Made by a program: the position numbers and the translations under genes
From: Paractinoplanes toevensis
Lineage (GTDB): Bacteria > Actinomycetota > Actinomycetes > Mycobacteriales > Micromonosporaceae
Length of the DNA stretch: 64,000 nt
Assembly (NCBI RefSeq): GCF_018332695.1
Contig: NZ_BOQN01000143.1
Location: forward strand, 1-64,000
Direction of reading: 5' to 3'
Notes under the pieces: generated by a model
What the model was told of the DNA's origin: nothing
Seen by the model: the letters and a program-made list of their open reading frames with translations, nothing else
Database searches by the model: none
In this document: in pieces, positions 51,225 to 59,595 of the stretch
Layout: each line of letters begins with the position of its first letter
Numbering within the stretch: the stretch's first letter is position 1

Positions 51225-52664
51225 TTGACGGGCAGGCTCGCGACGGAACCGCGGGCGCGACGGGACCGTGAGGCCGACGACGCGCTCGCCGCTGCCGCGC
51301 GTGCCGGCGACCGCGAGGCACTGGACGTGCTCGTTCGCCGGCATCTGCCGATGGTCTACAACCTCGTCCGGCAGGTGCTCGGGGCCGACCCGGACGTCGA
51401 CGACGTGGTGCAGGACGTCGTGTTGCGCGCACTGCGTCAGCTGCGCGGTCTGCGCCGGCCGGAGAGCTTCCGCCCGTGGCTCGCGGCGATCGCCGTGCAC
51501 GAGGTCGGCACCTACCTGGCCCGCGCCGGCCGGGTCGCCGGCCGGACCGCCGCCCTCGAGGAGGCGGCCTGGCGGCCGGACGCCTCCGCCGAGCTGGAGG
51601 GCCCGGCGCTGTTGCGGGTCGAGATCGCCGGCCAGCGGCGGCAGGTGCGGCACGCCAGCCGGTGGCTGTCCGCCGAGGACCGGGCGGTACTGGCGCTGTG
51701 GTGGCTCGAGTCGGTCGGTGAGCTCTCCCGAACCGAGGTGGCCGCGTCGCTCGGGCTCACCGTCGGACACGCGGGAGTGCGGCTGCAACGGATGCGGGAG
51801 CAGCTCGACCTGAGCCGCGCGATCGTGGCGGCGCTGGAGGCGATGCCGGGGTGCCCGGACCTGGCCGACGTGGTGGCCGAGTGGGACGGTGTGCCGAATC
51901 CGTTCTGGCGCAAGCGGATCGCGCGGCATACCCGATCGTGTCCGGCCTGCACCGGCACCGCCGCCGGCATGATTCCGACGGAACGCCTGCTCCTCGGCTT
52001 CGTGCTGCTCCCGGTGCCGCAGGCGGTCGGCGCCGCGACGTCCACCACCGTAGCGACTGGAACGACCCCGTCGCTTCTCAGCCGCGTCCTGCATGCTCCG
52101 GGGCCGCGCGGCTGGGCCGTCGCCGCCGCGGTCGCGGCCCTGGCCGTCGCCGGCGCCTGGGTGACCACGACCGACCGGGCTGATCGACCGCCATCGGTCA
52201 CCCCGGTGGTCGCGGCACCGTCGTCGGCGGCCGGGACGATCCGGACCGGGCGGTTGTCGCTGGAATCGGCCAACTCCGGCGGCCGGTTCGTCGCGATCGA
52301 CGGCGACCGGGGTGAGCTCGACGCGGTCACGACCGGCGCGGCCCGGCGCCGCGCGACCTTCGAGGCGGTCCCGGGCCTGGCCGATCGAGGCTGCTTCACG
52401 TTCCGGACGGCGGACGGCCGGCATCTGCGTCACCAGGAGTGGCGGCTGCGGACCAGCAAGGACCAGAAGACCTCGCTGGCCCGCGGAGACGCCACGTTCT
52501 GCGTGCAGGCCGGCGGGATCGCCGGTTCGGTGTCGCTGGAGTCGGCCAACTATCCCGGCTTCTTCCTCCGCCACGTGGGTACCGAATTGTGGGTCGATCA
52601 GTACGACGGCACCGACGGGTTCCGCGCCGACAGTTCGTTCCTGGTCCGCGCCCCGCTGATCTGA
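51225..52664 (+). CDS. Membrane-bound ECF sigma factor with zinc-finger and AbfB sensor domain
   Basis: A 479-residue single-chain signalling protein. Residues ~20-100 are sigma region 2 (GADPDVDDVVQDVVLRALRQ), ~145-195 sigma region 4 (LSRTEVAASLGLTVGHAGVR). H235-x3-C239-x2-C242 (RHTRSCPACTG) is an anti-sigma-type zinc site. A helix at ~297-314 crosses the membrane, and ~343-479 is an extracellular AbfB-type sugar-binding domain (RLSLESANSGGRFVAIDG; SLESANYPGFFLRH). It resembles ECF groups with fused anti-sigma and carbohydrate-binding tails. The TTG start has AAGGA seven bases upstream; no ATG/GTG fits. It precedes secreted glycosidases that it may activate. Confidence 0.87.
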   Translation: MTGRLATEPRARRDREADDALAAAARAGDREALDVLVRRHLPMVYNLVRQVLGADPDVDDVVQDVVLRALRQLRGLRRPESFRPWLAAIAVHEVGTYLARAGRVAGRTAALEEAAWRPDASAELEGPALLRVEIAGQRRQVRHASRWLSAEDRAVLALWWLESVGELSRTEVAASLGLTVGHAGVRLQRMREQLDLSRAIVAALEAMPGCPDLADVVAEWDGVPNPFWRKRIARHTRSCPACTGTAAGMIPTERLLLGFVLLPVPQAVGAATSTTVATGTTPSLLSRVLHAPGPRGWAVAAAVAALAVAGAWVTTTDRADRPPSVTPVVAAPSSAAGTIRTGRLSLESANSGGRFVAIDGDRGELDAVTTGAARRRATFEAVPGLADRGCFTFRTADGRHLRHQEWRLRTSKDQKTSLARGDATFCVQAGGIAGSVSLESANYPGFFLRHVGTELWVDQYDGTDGFRADSSFLVRAPLI

Positions 52665-52682
52665 GAACGCTCAATTGTGTCG

Positions 52683-52696
52683 CTGAAAAATTGTTA
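52683..52696 (+). promoter_or_regulatory. Promoter-like motif CTGAAAAATTGTTA before GH27
   Basis: Twelve of 14 bases match CTGAAAATCTGTTA at 54421-54434, upstream of the next glycan gene. It lies 82 bp before the GH27 ATG in an AT-rich gap. The pair may be a shared promoter element, perhaps for the adjacent AbfB-sigma factor (inference). Confidence 0.35.
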
Positions 52697-52777
52697 CCCG
52701 CGTTATATGCATACACGGCCTTGAATGCCACGAAACCTGGTGGCAACGTGCTCCTTCCAAGCCGAGAAGGAGAAACG

Positions 52778-54406
52778 ATGAAACTGGCGAAAGCCGTACT
52801 GGCCGCTGCCCTGGTCTTCGGGGGCGCAGCGGCCGCTCTGCCGGCCCCCGCGGCCCACGCCCTGGAGAACGGCGTCGGCCGCACCCCGCCGATGGGATGG
52901 AACAGTTGGAACACGTTCGGTTGCAACATCAACGAGACGTTGATCCGGCAGATGGCCGACTCGATCGTCAACTCCGGTCTGCGCGATCTGGGCTACCAGT
53001 ACGTCGTGGTCGACGACTGCTGGTTCAACCCCAACCGGGACTCGGCCGGCAACCTGCAGGGCGACCCCACCCGTTTCCCCAGCGGCATGAAAGCCCTCGG
53101 CGACTACCTGCACGGCAAAGGGCTCAAATTCGGCCTGTACGAGGTGCCGCTGGACAAGACCTGTGCGCAGTACTTCAGCTCCTATCCGGGTGCCACCGGT
53201 AGCCAGGGTCACGAGGCCCAGGACGCACGGCAGTTCGCCGCCTGGGGCGTCGACTACCTGAAGTACGACTGGTGTTCGCCCACCGGCACCATCAACGACC
53301 AGGTCAGCACGTTCGCCAAGATGCGCGACGCGCTCGCCGCCACCGGGCGGCCGATCCTCTACAGCATCAACTCGAACAGCATCCACGCGAAGACCGGGCC
53401 GCAGCGCAACTGGGGCGACGTGGCGAACATCTGGCGTACCACCGAGGACATCACCAACGCCTGGGACACCGGCCAGAGCAACGGCTATCCGATGGGCATC
53501 AAGAACATCGTCGACGTCACCGTGCCCCTCGCCGGGTATGCCAAGCCGGGTGCCTTCAACGATCCGGACATGATGGAGGTCGGCCGGGGCGGCATGACCG
53601 ACACCGAGATGCGTTCGCACTTCGCTCTCTGGGCGATGATGGCCTCGCCGCTGATCGCCGGCAACGACATCCGCAACATGGACACGGCCACCCAGACGAT
53701 CCTGAAGAACGCCCGCCTGATCGCGATCAACCAGGACACCCTGGGCCGGCAGGCAAGCTCGGTGGTCGCCGACACCAACCAGCGGGTGCTCGCCAAGCGC
53801 CTGGCCAACGACGATGTCGCGGTGGCTCTGTTCAACCAGAGCGGTGCCACCCGGACGGTCTCCACCACCGCCGCCGCGATCGGGAAGACCGGCTCGGCGT
53901 TCACCCTGGTCGATGCCTGGACCGGTGCCACCACGAGCAGCGGCGGCACGATCAGCGCGAGCGTGCCCGCGCACGGAACCGTCGTCTACCGGGTCAGCGG
54001 TGGCACTTCCGGCGAGCCGCCGGTGCCCACGTCGACCACGCTGGTCAGCACCTCCTCCGGGCGCTGCCTCGACGTGCCGAACAGCAGTACCGCCAACGGC
54101 ACCCAGCCGGTCATCTGGGACTGCGGCGGTGCGGCCAACCAGCAGTGGACCGTCTCCGGTCAGGCCCTGCAGGCCCTGGGCAAGTGCCTCGACGCGCCGA
54201 TCGGGGCAGCCGCCGGGGCCAAGGTGCAGCTCTGGGACTGCAACGGCGGCACCAACCAGCAGTGGACGTTCCAGGCCGACGGCACGATCCGCGGCAACCA
54301 GTCCGGCCTCTGCCTCGACGTCGACCACAACCTGACCGCGAACGGCACCGTGACCCTGCTGTGGACCTGCACGGCCGCCGCGAATCAGCGGTGGACCCGC
54401 CGCTGA
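52778..54406 (+). CDS. Secreted GH27 alpha-galactosidase/arabinopyranosidase with ricin-type CBM13
   Basis: A 542-residue exported glycosidase. Signal peptide ~1-29 (KLAKAVLAAALVFGGAAAAL). The GH27 barrel starts TPPMGWNSWNTFGCNI; nucleophile aspartate in DYLKYDWC (~163), acid/base in NDPDMMEVGRGG (~262). A beta-sandwich follows, then a ricin-B lectin domain with three repeats, each with GRCLDV/GLCLDV and QQWT/QRWT (residues ~415-542). It cleaves alpha-galactose or beta-arabinopyranose ends. The ATG at 52778 has GAGAAGGAG upstream. The AbfB-sigma gene lies just before, a possible regulator. Confidence 0.92.
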   Translation: MKLAKAVLAAALVFGGAAAALPAPAAHALENGVGRTPPMGWNSWNTFGCNINETLIRQMADSIVNSGLRDLGYQYVVVDDCWFNPNRDSAGNLQGDPTRFPSGMKALGDYLHGKGLKFGLYEVPLDKTCAQYFSSYPGATGSQGHEAQDARQFAAWGVDYLKYDWCSPTGTINDQVSTFAKMRDALAATGRPILYSINSNSIHAKTGPQRNWGDVANIWRTTEDITNAWDTGQSNGYPMGIKNIVDVTVPLAGYAKPGAFNDPDMMEVGRGGMTDTEMRSHFALWAMMASPLIAGNDIRNMDTATQTILKNARLIAINQDTLGRQASSVVADTNQRVLAKRLANDDVAVALFNQSGATRTVSTTAAAIGKTGSAFTLVDAWTGATTSSGGTISASVPAHGTVVYRVSGGTSGEPPVPTSTTLVSTSSGRCLDVPNSSTANGTQPVIWDCGGAANQQWTVSGQALQALGKCLDAPIGAAAGAKVQLWDCNGGTNQQWTFQADGTIRGNQSGLCLDVDHNLTANGTVTLLWTCTAAANQRWTRR

Positions 54407-54420
54407 CCGGAAAAATTGCA

Positions 54421-54434
54421 CTGAAAATCTGTTA
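54421..54434 (+). promoter_or_regulatory. Promoter-like motif CTGAAAATCTGTTA before the CE1 esterase
   Basis: Second copy (12/14) of the motif at 52683-52696, 34 bp upstream of the CebR-like box and 61 bp before the esterase ATG. The repetition in two glycan-gene leaders supports a shared promoter element; the sample is only two. Confidence 0.35.
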
Positions 54435-54467
54435 TGGATACGGTGCAAGTCATTTTTATTGATGCTT

Positions 54468-54481
54468 TGGGAGCGCTCCCG
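54468..54481. promoter_or_regulatory. CebR-like box TGGGAGCGCTCCCG
   Basis: Thirteen of 14 bases match the CebR cello-oligosaccharide repressor box TGGGAGCGCTCCCA of Streptomyces and relatives; GGGAGCGCTCCC is a perfect 12-bp palindrome. It ends 13 bp before the esterase ATG, so a bound LacI-family repressor would block initiation. Confidence 0.75.
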
Positions 54482-54494
54482 TAATGTGCCCGTC

Positions 54495-55805
54495 ATGGGT
54501 ATTAACGCTCCCCGTAATGACCGGTATGAATGGTGGTGGCGTCCGGTCGCGGCGGTTCTCGTCCTTATGCTCGGCGCGGCGATCTCGGCCGGTGTGCTGA
54601 GCGGGACGGCATCCGCCGCGGCCGGGACGACCGCCGGATGCGGCAAGGCGCCGACACTGACCAGCGGCACCCGCTCCATCTCGAGCGGCGGCCAGAACCG
54701 CACCTACATCCTCCGGGTTCCGGACAACTACGACCGCAATCGGCCGTACAAGCTGATCTTCGCCTTTCATTGGTTGAACGGCACGGCCGGCAACGTGGTG
54801 AGCGGCGGCTACTACGGACTCCAGGGGCTCTCCGACAACTCGGCGATCCTGGTCGCGCCGCAGGGCATCGACAACGGCTGGGCCAACACCGGCAATCGGG
54901 ATCTGACCTTGGTCGACAACCTGACCGCCCTGATCGAGGGTGACCTGTGCGTCGACACCAGCCAGCTGTTCGCGCTCGGCTGGAGTTACGGCGGCTCGAT
55001 GAGCTATGCCGTCGCGTGTGCCCGGCCGGCCGTGTTCCGGGCGGTCGCCGTTCTGTCCGGGGCCAACCTCAGCGGTTGCAGCCCGGGTACGCAGCCGGTG
55101 GCCTACCTGGGTATCCACGGTACGCACGACAGCGTGCTGAACATCTCGATGGGCCGGTCGATCCGGGACACCTTCGTCCGGAACAACGGATGTACGGCGC
55201 AGAGCCCGCGCGAGCCGGCGCAGGGCAGTCTCACCCACATCGTGACGGTGTATTCGGGTTGCCGTGCCGGGTACCCGGTGGAGTGGGCCGCGTTCGACGG
55301 TGACCACACCCCGGAGCCGGTGGACGGCTCGACATCGACCAGCGGTGCGCGGACCTGGGTGGGCGGCGAGGTCTGGAAGTTCTTCACCCAGCTGCCCAGC
55401 ACCACCCCGACCTCGGGTCCGACGACCCCGCCGACGACCCCGCCGACGACTCCGCCGACGACTCCGCCGACGACTCCGCCGACGACTCCGCCGACCGGGT
55501 CGCCCTCCTCCTGCGGTGCCACCTGGAAGGTGGTCAGCACCTGGACGGGCGGCTATCAGGTGGATGTTGCCGTGTCCGCCACCGGTTCGGCGAGCACCAC
55601 CGGCTGGCGGGTGAACTGGACGATGCCGTCCGGCCAGTCGGTCAGCCAGGTCTGGAACGGCACGCTCACCGCCGACGGCAGCTCCGCCACCGTGGCCAAT
55701 GCCGCCTACAACGGGGCACTCACCCCGGGTTCCGGCACCAGTTTCGGCATGATCGTTTCCGGGACTGCGGGCCCGGTACCGACGCTGACCTGCAACCGGA
55801 CCTGA
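54495..55805 (+). CDS. Secreted CE1/PHB-depolymerase-type esterase with CBM2
   Basis: A 436-residue exported esterase, LpqC/PHB-depolymerase family (acetylxylan or feruloyl esterase activity is usual when linked to CBM2). Signal segment ~15-43 (WWWRPVAAVLVLMLGAAISA). Nucleophile S164 in ALGWSYGGSMSYA; acid candidate in GIHGTHDSVLN; base histidine in FDGDHTPEPVDG. A PTTP linker (~310-333) of 12-bp repeats leads to a C-terminal CBM2 (STWTGGYQVDVAVSATG; GQSVSQVWNGTL). ATG 54495 chosen because the earlier ATG at 54459 lies in front of the CebR box; no clear SD. Confidence 0.88.
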   Translation: MGINAPRNDRYEWWWRPVAAVLVLMLGAAISAGVLSGTASAAAGTTAGCGKAPTLTSGTRSISSGGQNRTYILRVPDNYDRNRPYKLIFAFHWLNGTAGNVVSGGYYGLQGLSDNSAILVAPQGIDNGWANTGNRDLTLVDNLTALIEGDLCVDTSQLFALGWSYGGSMSYAVACARPAVFRAVAVLSGANLSGCSPGTQPVAYLGIHGTHDSVLNISMGRSIRDTFVRNNGCTAQSPREPAQGSLTHIVTVYSGCRAGYPVEWAAFDGDHTPEPVDGSTSTSGARTWVGGEVWKFFTQLPSTTPTSGPTTPPTTPPTTPPTTPPTTPPTTPPTGSPSSCGATWKVVSTWTGGYQVDVAVSATGSASTTGWRVNWTMPSGQSVSQVWNGTLTADGSSATVANAAYNGALTPGSGTSFGMIVSGTAGPVPTLTCNRT

Positions 55806-55807
55806 CC

Positions 55808-55848
55808 GGCGCGGGGGCTCCACGAGGACGGTCGGGAGCCCCCGCGCC
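55808..55848. terminator. Terminator after the CE1 esterase gene
   Basis: GGCGCGGGGGCTCC (55808-55821) and GGAGCCCCCGCGCC (55835-55848) form a perfect 14-bp stem with a 13-nt loop immediately after the esterase stop, followed by TTCATCCT. Confidence 0.8.
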
Positions 55849-55905
55849 TTCATCCTGACTGTCGAGCTCCCCCTCGGACGGCCGCTACCCCTGGAGGAGA
55901 AAATC

Positions 55906-57639
55906 GTGAGAACAACTGGCGTGCGAGCCTGGCTCATCGCGCTGCTGTGCGTCCTGTCGCTGGGCGTGGCCCCGACGCCCGCCCGGGCCGACAACCCGAT
56001 CGTGCAGACGATCTACACGGCCGATCCGGCGCCACTGGTCCATAACGGGCGGGTCTACCTCTACACCGGGCACGACGAGGACGGCTCGACCTACTTCACG
56101 ATGAAGGACTGGCGGGTCTGGTCGTCGGCCGACATGGTCAACTGGACCGATCACGGCTCCCCGCTCAGCGTGGCGACCTTCAGCTGGGCGAGCGCCAACG
56201 CCTGGGCCGGCCAGACCGTCTACCGCAACGGCAAGTTCTACTGGTACGTGCCGACGACGGTACGGGCGACCGGTCAGATGGGTATCGGTGTGGCGGTGTC
56301 GTCCAGCCCGACCGGCCCGTTCACCGACGCAATCGGGAAGCCGCTGGTCAGCAACGGTCAGATCGACCCGACCGTGTTCGTCGACGACGACGGGCAGGCG
56401 TATCTCTACTGGGGCAACCCCGATCTCTGGTACGTCCGGCTCAACGCGGACATGACCTCCTACTCGGGCAGCCCCACCAAGATCACGCTGACCACGGCCG
56501 GGTTCGGCACCCGCACCGGCGACGCGAACCGGCCGACGCTGTTCGAGGAAGGACCGTGGGTCTACAAGCGCGGCGGCCTGTACTACATCGTCTTCGCCGC
56601 GAAATGCTGCTCGGAGTTCATCGCTTACTCCACCGGGACCAGCCCGACCGGGCCGTGGACCTACCGCGGCACGATCATGCCGACCCAGGGGAGCAGCTTC
56701 ACCAACCATCCCGGCGTGATCGATTTCGCCGGTGGGTCGTACTTCTTCTACCACAACGGCGCGCTGCCGGGTGGCGGCGGATACACCCGCTCGGTCGCCG
56801 TGGAGAAGTTCAGCTACAACGCGGACGGCACCATCCCGACGATCACCATGACCACCACCGGGGCACCCCAGATCGGCACGCTCGATCCGTACGTCCGGCA
56901 GGAAGCCGAGACCATCGCCTGGGAGTCGGGAGTGGAGACCGAGCCCGCGTCCGAGGGCGGCATGAACGTCGGCTTCATCGAGAACGGCGACTACCTCAAG
57001 GTCAAGGGCGTGGGCTTCGGCGCCGGGGCGTCGTCCTTCACCGCCCGGGTGGCGTCCGGCACCAGCGGCGGGTCGATCGAGCTGCGGCTCGGCAGTTCCA
57101 CCGGCACCCTGGTCGGCACCTGCACCGTCCCTGGGACCGGCGGCTGGCAGACCTGGACGTCGGTGACCTGTCCGGTCAGCGGCGCGACCGGAACCCGGGA
57201 CCTGTACCTGCGGTACACCGGCGGCAGCGGCTACCTGATGAACATGAACTGGTGGCAGTTCAGCCCGGCCGGTGGCACCACGACCCCGCCGACCACGCCA
57301 CCGACCACGCCGCCGACGACCCCGCCCACCACACCCCCGGCCGGTGCCGGTTGCAGCGCGACCTATGCCACCACCGGCACCTGGTCCGGTGGCTTCCAGG
57401 GCGAGGTGACGGTGACGGCCGGCGCCTCCGCGATCACCGGCTGGAACGTCGGCTGGACGCTCGGCAGCGGGCAGTCGATCAGCCAGATCTGGAACGGGTC
57501 GCTGACCACGAGCGGCTCGGCCGCCACGGTGCGCAACGTGTCGTGGAACGGCGCTCTCGGCGCGGGCGGCACGGCCACGTTCGGGTTCCTGGCCTCCGGC
57601 ACGCCGGCCACCCCGGCCTTGACCTGCACCCCCGCCTGA
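55906..57639 (+). CDS. Secreted GH43 arabinofuranosidase/xylosidase with CBM6 and CBM2
   Basis: A 577-residue exported hydrolase acting on arabinoxylan-type side chains or xylosides. Signal peptide ~1-28 (LIALLCVLSLGVAPTPARAD). The five-bladed GH43 domain (~30-320) shows base Asp in YTADPAPLVHNGRVYLYTG, pKa-modulating Asp in GQIDPTVFVDDDGQAYLYWG, and acid Glu in FEEGPWVYKR. CBM6 (~338-458) starts YVRQEAETIAWESGVE and includes GFIENGDYLKVKGV. After a PTTP linker is a CBM2 (GTWSGGFQGEVTVTAG). GTG start at 55906 with GGAGGAGA upstream. It forms a short operon with the SGNH gene 19 bp downstream. Confidence 0.92.
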   Translation: MRTTGVRAWLIALLCVLSLGVAPTPARADNPIVQTIYTADPAPLVHNGRVYLYTGHDEDGSTYFTMKDWRVWSSADMVNWTDHGSPLSVATFSWASANAWAGQTVYRNGKFYWYVPTTVRATGQMGIGVAVSSSPTGPFTDAIGKPLVSNGQIDPTVFVDDDGQAYLYWGNPDLWYVRLNADMTSYSGSPTKITLTTAGFGTRTGDANRPTLFEEGPWVYKRGGLYYIVFAAKCCSEFIAYSTGTSPTGPWTYRGTIMPTQGSSFTNHPGVIDFAGGSYFFYHNGALPGGGGYTRSVAVEKFSYNADGTIPTITMTTTGAPQIGTLDPYVRQEAETIAWESGVETEPASEGGMNVGFIENGDYLKVKGVGFGAGASSFTARVASGTSGGSIELRLGSSTGTLVGTCTVPGTGGWQTWTSVTCPVSGATGTRDLYLRYTGGSGYLMNMNWWQFSPAGGTTTPPTTPPTTPPTTPPTTPPAGAGCSATYATTGTWSGGFQGEVTVTAGASAITGWNVGWTLGSGQSISQIWNGSLTTSGSAATVRNVSWNGALGAGGTATFGFLASGTPATPALTCTPA

Positions 57640-57658
57640 CGAGACCCCCGGAGCGAAC

Positions 57659-58732
57659 GTGAAGAGCAAGCGATGGTTCCCCCTGGCGGCTGTGAGCGCC
57701 GCCCTCGTTCTCGCCGGTGCCGTGGCCGGCGCCGGCCCCGCGGTGGCCGAGTCCAACGGAGGGGTGCGCGTCATGCCCCTCGGTGACTCCATCACCGAGG
57801 GCACGCAGGTGCCCGGCGGTTACCGGATCGGCCTCTGGCAGCGCCTGAACGCCGGCGGCTACCGCGTCGACCTGGTCGGCTCGCAGTTCAACGGGCCGGC
57901 CACCCTGGGCGACCACGACCACGAAGGTCACCCCGGCTGGCGCATCGATCAGATCGACGCGAACATCACCGGCTGGCTGGGCGCGACCACCCCGCGCACG
58001 GTCCTGCTGCACATCGGCACCAACGACATCCTGCAGAACTACAACGTGTCGTCCGCGCCGAACCGGCTCTCCACCCTGATCGACCACATCACGGCCGCGG
58101 CGCCGAACGCCGACGTCTTCGTGGCCACCATCATCCCGCTCTCCTCGGCGAGCCAGGAGTCGGCGGCGCGAGTCTTCAACGCGGCCATCCCCGGCATCGT
58201 GCAGAGCAAGGTCAACGCCGGGAAACACGTCCACCTGGTCGACATGCACGCCGCGCTGACCACCGCGGACCTGATCGACGGCATCCATCCCACCGCGACC
58301 GGCTACGACAAGATGGCCGCCGTCTGGTACGCCGCCGCCCGGGCCGTCCCCGGCAGCATCGGCAGCACCGGATCGACCACGAGCAGCCCGACGCCGTCCA
58401 CTCCGCCGCCGTCCACTCCGCCGGCCGGCGGGGCCGCGTGCACCGCCGCGTACGCCCTGGCCGGCCAGTGGTCCGGTGGTTTCCAGGCCACGGTGACCGT
58501 CACCGCGGGGGGCGCCCCGATCTCCGGCTGGACGGTCGGCTGGCAGTTCGCCAACGGGCAGACGATCACTCAGTCGTGGAACGCCACGGTGACCGCCAAC
58601 GGCGCCGCCGTCACGGCCCGCAACGCCGGCTACAACGGCTCACTGAACGCCGGCGCCAGTACCCAGTTCGGCTTCCTGGCCAACGCACCCGGTGCGAACA
58701 GCACGCCCACCCCGACCTGCACCGCGGCCTGA
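57659..58732 (+). CDS. Secreted SGNH/GDSL esterase with CBM2
   Basis: A 357-residue exported SGNH hydrolase (carbohydrate esterase CE2/CE3-like, likely acetylxylan esterase). Signal peptide ~1-30. Block I MPLGDSITEGT gives S44; block III HIGTNDILQN the Asn; block V DLIDGIHPTATGYDKMA the Asp and His. A Ser/Thr/Pro linker and CBM2 (GQWSGGFQATVTVTAG; NGQTITQSWNATV) end the protein. It starts with GTG 57659 after GGAGCG. It converges with the intracellular SGNH gene, 2 bp apart. Confidence 0.9.
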   Translation: MKSKRWFPLAAVSAALVLAGAVAGAGPAVAESNGGVRVMPLGDSITEGTQVPGGYRIGLWQRLNAGGYRVDLVGSQFNGPATLGDHDHEGHPGWRIDQIDANITGWLGATTPRTVLLHIGTNDILQNYNVSSAPNRLSTLIDHITAAAPNADVFVATIIPLSSASQESAARVFNAAIPGIVQSKVNAGKHVHLVDMHAALTTADLIDGIHPTATGYDKMAAVWYAAARAVPGSIGSTGSTTSSPTPSTPPPSTPPAGGAACTAAYALAGQWSGGFQATVTVTAGGAPISGWTVGWQFANGQTITQSWNATVTANGAAVTARNAGYNGSLNAGASTQFGFLANAPGANSTPTPTCTAA

Positions 58733-58734
58733 GC

Positions 58735-59592
58735 TCATCGGGCGCGGAGATGCTCGATCACCTGGGAAAGGATGAATTGCTGGCCGGCGGGGGTCGGGTG
58801 CACGCCGTCGGACTCGAGAAGGTCGCCGCGGCCCGGTGCGCTCATGGCCCGATGGAGGTCGACCGCTCCGGGCGCGGTCTTGGTGACGACGTCGGCCACC
58901 TCGGCCACGTCGGAGGCGTGCCACCGTAACGGGACATCACCGAAGAACGCGTCGGCACGGTGCTGATCGACCGCCGGTGGGGTGATGACGGTGATCTCCG
59001 CGTTCAGGTCTCCGGTGACCAGGTCGACGAGGGCCCGCAGGTTGCGTTCGGTCTCGTGGGCCGTGGCCATCCGGTAGCTTCCGGTGCGGCCGTGCGCACG
59101 GGCGTCGTTCGTGCCGAGCATCAGCAGGACCCGGCTCGGCCCGGCCGCTTCCAGCAGATCGAAGCGTTCCAGCACGTCGGCGGTGGTGTTGCCGCTGATG
59201 CTGAGGTTGATCAGCCCGGCCGCGGGGCCGCCGGCCAGGCCGATCGACGCGGCGAGGAGTTCGAACCAGCCGAGGCGGTCGGCGGTGATCGAGTCGCCGA
59301 CCGCGACGACGCGGTCGCCGGGCCGGAACGGCAGGTCCGCGACCGCCTCGCGGTACCGGTGGTCGCTCAGCATCCGGGCCGCCGTCGCCCGGGTCTCGTC
59401 GTGCAGCGAGCGGACCAGTGCGCGGACCGTTTCCGGCGTGCTGGCCAGCATCTGCGCGAGCAGATCGGTGTGCAGGTCGGCCGAGATCGGGAAGCGCCGG
59501 AGCAACGGCCACTGCCCGGTGTCGGTGTAGCGGAGGAACTGGCGGCGCTCGTCGTCGGTGAAGGTACGGGCCGCCGGCGGTGGTGCGTTCAT
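58735..59592 (-). CDS. Intracellular SGNH/GDSL hydrolase
   Basis: A 285-residue SGNH hydrolase with an ~90-residue helical N-terminal extension (FTDDERRQFLRYTDTGQWPL) and no signal peptide. Catalytic serine S101 in VVAVGDSITADRLG, block II Gly in NLSISGNTTADV, block III LMLGTNDARAHG, block V LLESDGVHPTPAG. Last gene of the ABC transporter operon (3-bp gap), so it probably deacetylates imported acetylated oligosaccharides in the cytoplasm. Confidence 0.9.
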   Translation of the reverse strand: MNAPPPAARTFTDDERRQFLRYTDTGQWPLLRRFPISADLHTDLLAQMLASTPETVRALVRSLHDETRATAARMLSDHRYREAVADLPFRPGDRVVAVGDSITADRLGWFELLAASIGLAGGPAAGLINLSISGNTTADVLERFDLLEAAGPSRVLLMLGTNDARAHGRTGSYRMATAHETERNLRALVDLVTGDLNAEITVITPPAVDQHRADAFFGDVPLRWHASDVAEVADVVTKTAPGAVDLHRAMSAPGRGDLLESDGVHPTPAGQQFILSQVIEHLRAR

Positions 59593-59595
59593 GTC

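Noticed and set aside
55420..55494. Tandem 12-bp repeats in the CE1 esterase gene (and a shorter set at 57284-57335)
   Set aside because: Ordinary Pro-Thr linker coding between catalytic and CBM2 domains, common in secreted actinomycete enzymes.
55885..57804. 639-codon open frame antisense to the GH43 gene
   Set aside because: Plus strand encodes intact GH43, CBM6 and CBM2 motifs; the antisense product has no recognisable domain.
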